From Cryomorphaceae bacterium (lineage in GTDB: Bacteria; Bacteroidota; Bacteroidia; Flavobacteriales_G; Salibacteraceae): 10,414 nucleotides of DNA. The notes under the pieces are model-generated. The model worked only from the letters and a program-made list of their open reading frames with translations. It had not been told where the DNA came from and made no database searches. The stretch covers positions 1 through 10,414 of the forward strand of contig PXEK01000193.1 of NCBI GenBank assembly GCA_003564735.1, in the 5' to 3' direction. A program made the translations under genes and the position numbers. Of the stretch, positions 1 to 5,955 are shown in pieces; within the stretch, counting starts at the first letter, position 1, and every line of letters starts with the position of its first letter.

Positions 1-8
1 CGGAAAAA

Positions 9-818
9 TCACCTCAAGTCGTCACTAATTTCGCAAACGGGAATGGGTACCATTTTATGCTTATTGGCATTATGGCGCTCTTTGTAGATTTTAAAAACCT
101 CTTTTTGTCTTGACGAGAATTCATTTACGGGTGGTGTCCCGCTGTATTGATCCCAAACCTGCATAGCCCATTCCAATTCAGGGTAGGTGGCTCCGATTTG
201 ATCTTCATCTGTGCGCCGGTCATCCCAAAGTCCGTCGGTGGGTTGTGCCTCAATAATACTTTTGCTGATGTCCAAAGCTTTACCCAACTCATAAACCTCT
301 GATTTATTCAGGTCGGCAATGGGAGATAAATCTACGCCGCCATCTCCATACTTTGTGTAAAACCCCACACCAAAATCCTCAACTTTGTTCCCCGTTCCGC
401 AAACAAGCATGTTGCGGGTTCCTGCTACAGCATAAAGGGTTGTCATTCGCAATCTGCTTCGTGTGTTACCCAATACCAAAAGTGCAGTATCATCGCCGGC
501 ATCACCCCGTATTTGATCGTCATACACATCTACAAATACATTGTAAAGCGAACTTAAATCAACGTTCAAAACACTTACATTATTGAACTCCCTGTTGAGT
601 TTCTCAATGTGTTCCTCACCGCGAGTAATTTGGTCGGCAGGTTGATGAATAGGTAAATTCATCAAAACAACATCTCTTCCCGTTTTAGCGCAAAGCGTGC
701 TTACCACGGCTGAGTCGATACCTCCGGATACTCCTACAACAAAACCATTCGTTTTGCTTTCAGCGACGTATGTATCCAACCATGATATAATTCTCTCAAT
801 AACTTTTGCGGTATTCAT
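9..818 (-). CDS. nadE: NH3-dependent NAD(+) synthetase
   Basis: This enzyme makes NAD+ from deamido-NAD+ (nicotinate adenine dinucleotide), ATP and ammonia, the last step of cytoplasmic NAD synthesis. The 269-residue protein has the PP-loop SGGIDSA at residues 31-37, which grips the pyrophosphate of ATP. It also carries the family signature GTGNKVEDFG at about 141-150, followed by FYTKYGDGGVDLSPIADLNK, and a later PTDGLWDDRRTDEDQIG segment at about 193-209. There is no N-terminal nitrilase (glutaminase) domain, so this is the short ammonia-using type and not the roughly 550-650 residue glutamine-using type. The gene is complete, with an ATG start and a TGA stop 8 bases from the window edge. 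It lies 97 bp downstream of the PorT-like gene on the same strand and may share its transcript. From memory, nadE lies near gldB in other flavobacteria, which fits this context. Confidence 0.96.
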   Translation of the reverse strand: MNTAKVIERIISWLDTYVAESKTNGFVVGVSGGIDSAVVSTLCAKTGRDVVLMNLPIHQPADQITRGEEHIEKLNREFNNVSVLNVDLSSLYNVFVDVYDDQIRGDAGDDTALLVLGNTRSRLRMTTLYAVAGTRNMLVCGTGNKVEDFGVGFYTKYGDGGVDLSPIADLNKSEVYELGKALDISKSIIEAQPTDGLWDDRRTDEDQIGATYPELEWAMQVWDQYSGTPPVNEFSSRQKEVFKIYKERHNANKHKMVPIPVCEISDDLR

Positions 819-915
819 TTTTTTCGTTTACGCTTTAAATGGAATAAAAGTAACAGAAATTTTCACCTTGTTGTTTAAGATGAATGACGGGATTGAGTAA
901 ATGATTCTACCCTAA

Positions 916-1698
916 TTAAAATGAGATACCCACCTTTAGCGTGATGTAATTTAATGAAGTTCTTAAATCACGATTGCGAATCCCTGAGTTTGACCCCCCC
1001 TCACGCAAAACATCTCCCAAATCAGAAAGCTGATAATCCCTTCCCTCGAGTACATCCCGAAGTCCGCTATGATAAGAAATTCCCACAATCAATCGCGTTT
1101 GCCCGCTGATGATTCGCTCCATTCCACCACCTATAACCATTTCCACACGAAAACTTTCAGCTCCGTCAAACCGGTAGCGGTCATCGTCAATATCAATATC
1201 TTCAACCGTATTTTCGTTTACCGTTTCACTTACCGAGGCACTTACATTATAGCCCAACTCGGCCCCGAACAAACCGTAATAATAAGAGTAACCGATTTGG
1301 TCGGTGCGCAACTTCATGCGCAAAGGAATATTTAAATAAGTAAGACTGTACTTTGCGCGGGCATTGGTTGTTCGCCACTCCTCAGGTTCTCCCGTTAAAA
1401 TCCCTACCGGATATTCCAACTTTCCTCCCACACTATTCACGATTAACCCCGTTGAAAAGTTATATCGTTGATCACCAAACATACTGAAATCTGCAAATAA
1501 ACCGTACCGGCCGCCAAAGCGAATACCGTCAGACTCATACATTTCGTTTTTTGCGCCCATCCAAGTCACCAGCGGTGAAACAGTAAGCCCAAGCCTTACC
1601 CTACTCTCTCTTGCCTCCTGAGCACTAATTTTAAAACCATTTAAAAGCAGCAATAAAACTAAACCCGCTACCTTTGCAGATATTTGAAGTGTATTCAT
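916..1698 (-). CDS. PorT-family outer-membrane beta-barrel protein
   Basis: This is a 260-residue exported protein of the PorT-like / outer-membrane beta-barrel type common in Bacteroidota. Residues 1-26 form a signal peptide: a short start, the hydrophobic core AGLVLLLLLNGF, and a probable cleavage after the alanine of KISA. The mature part alternates short amphipathic strands, for example RLGLTVSPLVTWM at 35-47, YSLTYLNIPLRMKL at 117-130 and YYGLFGAELGYNVSASV at 140-156. It ends in LNYITLKVGISF, a final strand with a terminal phenylalanine as expected of outer-membrane barrels. An acidic loop, EDIDIDDD (166-173), stands out. Relatives include the T9SS component PorT, but most members of this family have no known function, and I cannot say that this one is PorT/SprT itself. 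It is divergent from gldB with 31 bp between start codons and lies upstream of nadE. Confidence 0.8.
   Translation of the reverse strand: MNTLQISAKVAGLVLLLLLNGFKISAQEARESRVRLGLTVSPLVTWMGAKNEMYESDGIRFGGRYGLFADFSMFGDQRYNFSTGLIVNSVGGKLEYPVGILTGEPEEWRTTNARAKYSLTYLNIPLRMKLRTDQIGYSYYYGLFGAELGYNVSASVSETVNENTVEDIDIDDDRYRFDGAESFRVEMVIGGGMERIISGQTRLIVGISYHSGLRDVLEGRDYQLSDLGDVLREGGSNSGIRNRDLRTSLNYITLKVGISF
1669..1676 (+). promoter_or_regulatory. Candidate -7 promoter element for gldB
   Basis: TACCTTTG matches the Bacteroidota sigma-factor -7 consensus TAnnTTTG. It lies 53 bp ahead of the gldB ATG, inside the signal-peptide codons of the divergent PorT-like gene. No clear TTG -33 box stands at the usual spacing, so the call rests on one element and its position. 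Confidence 0.4.
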
Positions 1699-1729
1699 AA
1701 CCTTGCCATTGTTAAATTTCTATTTCATC

Positions 1730-2767
1730 ATGAACAAACAGTGCACTATAACAGTACTGCTATTAAAAGCTTTTTTTGTCCTATTCACTCTATCATTCAT
1801 AACGAGTTGCGAAAGTAACCGTTTTGATGTAGATATTTCAGGCAAAGATATCAAATTTACAGCGGAACGTTTCGATCGTGATTTTACAAAATTCAAAAAT
1901 GAAAATTACAGCGAGGTTAATACGTATTTGAAAAACAAATACCCTACTTTTCACCCTCTTTACCTCACAAACATAATGGCTTTAGGTCACCCAAAAGACC
2001 CCGCGACAGAAAAACAAATCAACCTTTTTCTCAACAACAGTGATATTGCCTCACTTTACGACAGTGTGTTAAATGCCTTTCCCGAAATTGACTATATTGA
2101 GCAAGACTTAAAAAAGGCCTTCACCTATTACCACTATTGGTTCCCCGAGAAACACATTCCCAAAGTCGTTACCTTTATGGGAGCATTTAATTACACTGTT
2201 GCGGTGTCAGATTCTGTTCTCGGCATAGGGTTAGAAAACTACTTGGGACAAGGTTTTTCGCTGTACAAAGAGGTGGGCTTACCCCTTTACAAAATCAAAA
2301 AAATGGAGCCCGAGTATCTGGTTTACGACGCCATGCGCGGATGGCTTTTGAGCGAGTTTAGCGACCCCGACAAGCAGGATTTTCTATTGGCTTCCATTTT
2401 GGAATTTGGCAAGGCATTGTACTTGATGGACGCCATGTTCCCCAACCGACCCGATTACCTAAAAATAGGATTCCAAGAAAAAGAATTACAGTGGTGTTTA
2501 GAGAACGAGCACCACATTTGGCAAAGTATGATGAATAGTGATATGTTGTTTTCGAGAGACAAAAACGCACTTAAAAAATACACCGGTGAGGCTCCCTTTA
2601 CCCCGGGCATGCCTGAAGAATCTCCGGGCCGGGTGGGCAACTGGGTAGGTTGGCAAATCATCAAATCCTTTGCAAAAAACAACCCCGATATGACACCCCA
2701 ACAAATTATTGAACTCACCGATTATAAAAGCATTTTAAGTAAATCGAAATACAAACCCAAGAAATAA
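1730..2767 (+). CDS. gldB: Gliding motility lipoprotein GldB
   Basis: GldB is a cell-envelope lipoprotein needed for gliding motility in Flavobacterium; its biochemical role is unknown. I chose the ATG at 1730 because it opens directly onto a lipoprotein signal peptide. A hydrophobic core runs to the lipobox I-T-S-C, with the lipid-modified cysteine at residue 27; an in-frame TTG at 1703 would only add nine residues with no signal character. The 345-residue product has GldB-like segments: GIGLENYLG (165-173), a helical stretch around LEFGKALYLMDAMFP (224-238), and the C-terminal block TPGMPEESPGRVGNWVGWQII (roughly 291-311). Both length and segment order fit the family. The stop codon overlaps the gldC start (TAATG), so translation of the two is probably coupled. 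The gene is probably transcribed from within the start of the divergent PorT-like gene. Confidence 0.93.
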   Translation: MNKQCTITVLLLKAFFVLFTLSFITSCESNRFDVDISGKDIKFTAERFDRDFTKFKNENYSEVNTYLKNKYPTFHPLYLTNIMALGHPKDPATEKQINLFLNNSDIASLYDSVLNAFPEIDYIEQDLKKAFTYYHYWFPEKHIPKVVTFMGAFNYTVAVSDSVLGIGLENYLGQGFSLYKEVGLPLYKIKKMEPEYLVYDAMRGWLLSEFSDPDKQDFLLASILEFGKALYLMDAMFPNRPDYLKIGFQEKELQWCLENEHHIWQSMMNSDMLFSRDKNALKKYTGEAPFTPGMPEESPGRVGNWVGWQIIKSFAKNNPDMTPQQIIELTDYKSILSKSKYKPKK

Positions 2768-3105
2768 TGGCAAACAACAAAACAAAACTGGTATTTACGA
2801 CCACTACAGACGAAAACACTATTCCCGAAAAACTGGAATGGGAAGCCGACAACAATCAAAAAAAAGAGTGTAAAGCCGCCATGCTTTCATTTTGGGATAA
2901 AGCCACACAAAGTACTGAGCGCGTGGACTTATGGACAAAAGAAATGCCGGTTGGCGAAATGAAACTTTTCATTTACCAGTCCATACTCACAAGCGCCGAT
3001 GCACTGGCTCGAGCCACCGGTGATGAGGGCGCAGCCCATGAACTAAGGCAATTTGCCCACGAATGGGGATTTAAGCAAGAAATCATCAAATATGAAGGTG
3101 AATAA
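2767..3105 (+). CDS. gldC: Gliding motility protein GldC
   Basis: This is a 112-residue protein matching flavobacterial GldC as I remember it. Shared segments are DENTIPEKLEWEAD at about 15-28, MLSFWDKATQSTERVDLWTK near 39-58, MPVGEMKLF around 60-68, and a DALARATGDE-like stretch in the last third. It has no signal peptide or membrane segment, so it is predicted to be soluble, although GldC works with the envelope protein GldB in motility. In F. johnsoniae gldB and gldC are adjacent, and loss of gldC gives only a partial motility defect (established knowledge). The start codon shares its A with the last base of the gldB stop. A 38-bp gap separates it from the QueA-like gene, so all three may be co-transcribed. 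Confidence 0.93.
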   Translation: MANNKTKLVFTTTTDENTIPEKLEWEADNNQKKECKAAMLSFWDKATQSTERVDLWTKEMPVGEMKLFIYQSILTSADALARATGDEGAAHELRQFAHEWGFKQEIIKYEGE

Positions 3106-3143
3106 TTTGAGTACTCCGTTTTTTGGTCCGAACCGAATCACCA

Positions 3144-4361
3144 ATGAAGAATAAAGCCTGCCCCGATAATTTACTGATGGAGGATTATGATTACATCCTT
3201 CCCGAGGAGCTCATTGCCGACTTTCCCGCCGCGAGAAGGGATGCTTCTCGGCTTCTGCTCCATAACAAAGGCGTTATTTCAAAGGAGCAGTTTTCAAACC
3301 TCCCCTATTTATTACCCACGGATAGCCTTTTAGTTTTCAATGATACCAAGGTAATTCCGGCTAGACTATTCTTTTACACCGATACGGGTAAGAAAATTGA
3401 AATTTTTTGTTTGAGTCCGGCCGGGAATACAAGCCTCGAAGAAGCCGCCGTGCAAACCCAAAAATGTGTTTGGAATTGCTTAGTAGGGGGCGCAAAAAAA
3501 TGGAAAACCGATAACCTAACCCTGGAAACCTCAACTCAAGAAAAAATCACCGTGACCAAAAAAGGCCGCAGCGGTAGCGAATTCCTTATAGAGTTTAACT
3601 GGAATCCGGGTCACCTCACTTTTTTTGAAGTTTTGGAAATTGCCGGTAAAGTACCTCTTCCCCCATATATCAAACGCAATAGTGAGCCCGAGGATAAAAA
3701 ACGGTATCAAACTGTTTTTGCTCAAATTCAAGGTTCGGTGGCCGCACCCACGGCGGCTCTGCATTTTACCCCCGAAGTGCTTTCGGCTCTGACCAAAAAA
3801 AACATCCCGCACCATACGCTAACCCTTCATGTGAGTGCCGGCACTTTTAAGCCGGTGAAAAGCAACAATCTCGCAGAGCATGAAATGCACGCCGAGTATT
3901 TCGAAGTGAACCACACCTTAATCAACACACTTATTCAACACCCCGAAAAACGCGTTATTCCCGTAGGTACCACTTCAATGCGAACACTCGAAAGCTTGTA
4001 CCTGGCCGGCGAAAAACTACTAAATAATGAACCGCCGAAGGATAATATGTTTCAAATTGAACAATGGGACGGTTACAACTCAAAACGCCCGAATAAAGCG
4101 CAGTGCTTAAAAGCACTACAAGAGTGGATGAACGCACACAATACATCAAAAATTACCGGGTCAACCCGGTTGATGATTGCCCCGGGCGTGAAATTAAATA
4201 TATCGGGCGGACTCATCACCAATTTTCATCAACCTAAAAGCACGTTACTTTTATTGGTAGCAGCATTGGTTGGGGACGATTACAAAAAAGCGTATAACTT
4301 TGCCATTAAGGAAAAATTCAGGTTTTTGAGTTACGGTGACTCATGCTTGTTCCTGCCGTAG
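3144..4361 (+). CDS. QueA-like S-adenosylmethionine:tRNA ribosyltransferase-isomerase, long Bacteroidota form
   Basis: QueA transfers and rearranges the ribosyl group of SAM onto 7-aminomethyl-7-deazaguanine in tRNA, forming epoxyqueuosine. This 405-residue protein keeps much of the family pattern: LPEELIADFP (19-28), FNDTKVIPARL (65-75), VPLPPYIKR (170-178), RYQTVFAQIQGSVAAPTAALHFTP (187-210), TLHVSAGTFKPV (227-238), VGTTSMRTLESLY (274-286), LITNFHQPKSTLLLLVAALVG (357-377) and RFLSYGD (393-399). It is longer than canonical QueA (about 350 residues). The extra length is mainly an insertion at about 287-338, and several motif residues differ (HVSAGT for HVGAGT, IAPGVKL for YPGY, FHQPKS for FHLPKS). 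I recall a second, roughly 405-residue QueA-like protein in many Bacteroidota with a WNCLVG-KKWK stretch like that at 110-121; this fits it. The ATG at 3144 gives a leader resembling that paralogue; ATG 3177 and TTG 3123 are alternatives. Its substrate may not be the QueA one. Confidence 0.85.
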   Translation: MKNKACPDNLLMEDYDYILPEELIADFPAARRDASRLLLHNKGVISKEQFSNLPYLLPTDSLLVFNDTKVIPARLFFYTDTGKKIEIFCLSPAGNTSLEEAAVQTQKCVWNCLVGGAKKWKTDNLTLETSTQEKITVTKKGRSGSEFLIEFNWNPGHLTFFEVLEIAGKVPLPPYIKRNSEPEDKKRYQTVFAQIQGSVAAPTAALHFTPEVLSALTKKNIPHHTLTLHVSAGTFKPVKSNNLAEHEMHAEYFEVNHTLINTLIQHPEKRVIPVGTTSMRTLESLYLAGEKLLNNEPPKDNMFQIEQWDGYNSKRPNKAQCLKALQEWMNAHNTSKITGSTRLMIAPGVKLNISGGLITNFHQPKSTLLLLVAALVGDDYKKAYNFAIKEKFRFLSYGDSCLFLP

Positions 4362-4416
4362 TTTTAAATGCACGAGCTTTTACTCCAGCGGCACGATTTT
4401 AGCAAATTGAAAGGTT

Positions 4417-5016
4417 ATGAAAAAAACAACTTTACTGTTATTTGTATTTTTATACGCATGTTTTCAGGGATTTTCTCAAACTGAGGAGATGGAAAAAGGA
4501 AACAAGTTACTCGATCAAAACAAACATGCCGAAGCGGAACAAGTGTATCGCGAAGGGTTGAAAAAATACCCGGGCACCACTCCGCTTCAAACCCAACTGG
4601 CTTTTGCGCTCATTCAGCAAAAAAAGTATGATGAGGCCGAAAAACTCATTTTAGAAGTACTCAAAAAAGAGCCCTTGGATATGCCGGCAAATTGGTATGG
4701 TGGCGTAATGTATTTTTATCGTGAAATGCCACGCAAGGCATTACCGCGTTTTGAAAAAACGCTTACACTTCTCAAACCCGAAATGGGTCAGTTCGCCTCA
4801 GCTTGTTGGTTCATTGGCAAGTGTTATGAAAACATGCTGTACACCGAAGGTATTACCTACAAGGAGACCAAACGCATGATTGAAGTTTGGGAGTTCTTTT
4901 TAAAGGCCAGACCCAACGCCGCTGAAGCGGAAGATGTAAAAGAATTTTTAGAAAAAGCTGAGGAAAGGCGCCCCGAGGACGAAGCCGATTTATGGTTCGA
5001 GCCCGAGGGTCTTTAA
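4417..5016 (+). CDS. Secreted tetratricopeptide-repeat protein
   Basis: This is a 199-residue protein with a clear N-terminal signal peptide: MKKTT, hydrophobic core LLLFVFLYACFQGF, likely cleavage after S20 just before QTEE. There is no lipobox. The mature part is built of TPR helical pairs: about 22-51 (GNKLLDQNKHAEAEQVYREG), 56-85 (LAFALIQQKKYDEAEKLILE), 90-119 (a variant ending KALPRFEKTL) and a less regular helical region at 124-183. The tail is acidic. It is probably periplasmic and acts as a protein-binding scaffold; I do not recognise a specific function. It starts 55 bp after the QueA-like gene on the same strand. Its stop is only 15 bp from the stop of the convergent enoyl-CoA hydratase gene. 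Confidence 0.85.
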   Translation: MKKTTLLLFVFLYACFQGFSQTEEMEKGNKLLDQNKHAEAEQVYREGLKKYPGTTPLQTQLAFALIQQKKYDEAEKLILEVLKKEPLDMPANWYGGVMYFYREMPRKALPRFEKTLTLLKPEMGQFASACWFIGKCYENMLYTEGITYKETKRMIEVWEFFLKARPNAAEAEDVKEFLEKAEERRPEDEADLWFEPEGL

Positions 5017-5022
5017 TATCGG

Positions 5023-5047
5023 CTTTACCAATTATTCTCCGGTAAAG
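5023..5047. terminator. Possible hairpin at the convergent 3' ends
   Basis: CTTTACC (5023-5029) and GGTAAAG (5041-5047) form a perfect 7-bp inverted repeat around an 11-nt loop. It covers the junction where the TPR gene (ending 5016) and the enoyl-CoA hydratase gene (ending 5032) converge. Neither side has a strong T-tract, so a role as a bidirectional terminator is only a guess from its position. Part of the repeat also codes for the C-terminus of the hydratase. Confidence 0.3.
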
Positions 5048-5814
5048 TTAGCCTTGCGCTTTTCCATAAATGCGGTAGTTCCCTCTTTGAAATCTGCCGT
5101 TCCAAAAGCTTCTCCAAACCGCTTTATTTCTTCATCAAAACCGTTTTTACCCGTTTCATAGCCGGCATTTACCGCAGCAATGGCGGCGGCAATAGCTTTA
5201 GGCGAGTTCTTTTTCATTTTACCCGCCATTTTCAAGCACGCATCCATCAGCTCACCGGGGGCAGTTACTTGATTTACCAACCCCCAACGGTGTGCGTCAT
5301 GAGCATCAATCATTCCGGCGGTAGTAATCATTTCCAAGGCCTTACCTTTACCCACCAAATGAGCAAGTCTTTGCGTTCCTCCATAACCGGGAATCACACC
5401 TAACGAAACCTCGGGCAATCCCATTTTCGCTTGATCGGATGCAACGCGAACGTGACACGACATGGCGAGCTCCAACCCGCCACCGAGTGCAAAACCGTTC
5501 ACCGCCGCAATTACGGGCGTACCCATGTGAGCTACCAAGTCGAACAGTTTTTTTTGTCCTTCAGCGGCAAGAGCTTTACCTTGTTCCACACTAAAAGAGG
5601 CAAACTCCTTAATATCTGCTCCGGCTACAAACGCTTTATCACCCGACCCCGTCACAATTACAACCTGAACCTCTTTATCGTCTTCGGCGCTTTGAAACGC
5701 TTGGGAGAGCTCTTCGATAGTCTCTTTGTTCAAGGCATTTAGTTGTTTGGGACGGTTCACGGTAATGTGCTGAATTCCGTTTTCAACTTCAGATAAAATA
5801 TTATTGTAGCTCAT
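5032..5814 (-). CDS. Enoyl-CoA hydratase (crotonase superfamily)
   Basis: It is predicted to hydrate trans-2-enoyl-CoA to 3-hydroxyacyl-CoA in fatty-acid, amino-acid or short-chain acyl-CoA metabolism, as a soluble cytoplasmic enzyme. The 260-residue length is typical. The oxyanion-hole motif AGADIKEF is at 64-71. The second CoA and active-site block GGGLELAMSC (111-120) contains Glu115, and LPEVSLGVIPGYGGTQRL (133-150) contains Glu135. The two glutamates are 20 residues apart, as are Glu144 and Glu164 of rat mitochondrial crotonase. The C-terminus, FMEKRKANF, is also shared with true hydratases. Retaining both glutamates argues against the isomerase or decarboxylase branches of the superfamily. 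Chain-length preference cannot be read from the sequence. It is the downstream minus-strand neighbour of the membrane-TPR gene but is 141 bp away and has its own promoter-like element, so it is probably transcribed separately. Confidence 0.93.
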   Translation of the reverse strand: MSYNNILSEVENGIQHITVNRPKQLNALNKETIEELSQAFQSAEDDKEVQVVIVTGSGDKAFVAGADIKEFASFSVEQGKALAAEGQKKLFDLVAHMGTPVIAAVNGFALGGGLELAMSCHVRVASDQAKMGLPEVSLGVIPGYGGTQRLAHLVGKGKALEMITTAGMIDAHDAHRWGLVNQVTAPGELMDACLKMAGKMKKNSPKAIAAAIAAVNAGYETGKNGFDEEIKRFGEAFGTADFKEGTTAFMEKRKANFTGE

Positions 5815-5836
5815 TTCATTTCGTTTTTTGGATTCG

Positions 5837-5844
5837 CAAATTTA
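5837..5844 (-). promoter_or_regulatory. Candidate -7 promoter element for the enoyl-CoA hydratase gene
   Basis: On the minus strand this reads TAAATTTG, an exact match to the Bacteroidota -7 consensus TAnnTTTG. It lies 22 bp ahead of the ATG at 5814, which would give a short leader. TTG trinucleotides stand upstream on the same strand, but at spacings (14 and 25 nt) outside the usual range, so the -33 box is not settled. Confidence 0.5.
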
Positions 5845-5955
5845 CAAAAAATGAGGCTCAATGAACGGCCAAAGTTTCAATGTGATTAGAAAAAGCAATA
5901 ATGATGAGCAATGTTCACTTAAGGAGTGATTAATTGCCCTCTACAAACGTCAGTT

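Noticed and set aside
3834..3845. 12-bp palindrome AGTGCCGGCACT in the QueA-like gene
   Set aside because: It encodes the conserved S-A-G-T motif of the protein, so coding constraint explains it.
4155..4170. Interrupted palindrome ACCGGGT-CA-ACCCGGT in the QueA-like gene
   Set aside because: It lies within the conserved G-S-T-R codons, with no regulatory context or T-tract.
5915..5929. Small TCACT/AGTGA hairpin between the membrane-TPR gene and the hydratase gene, considered as a terminator
   Set aside because: The stem is only 5 bp, and the nearest T-run on the minus strand is about 20 nt away.
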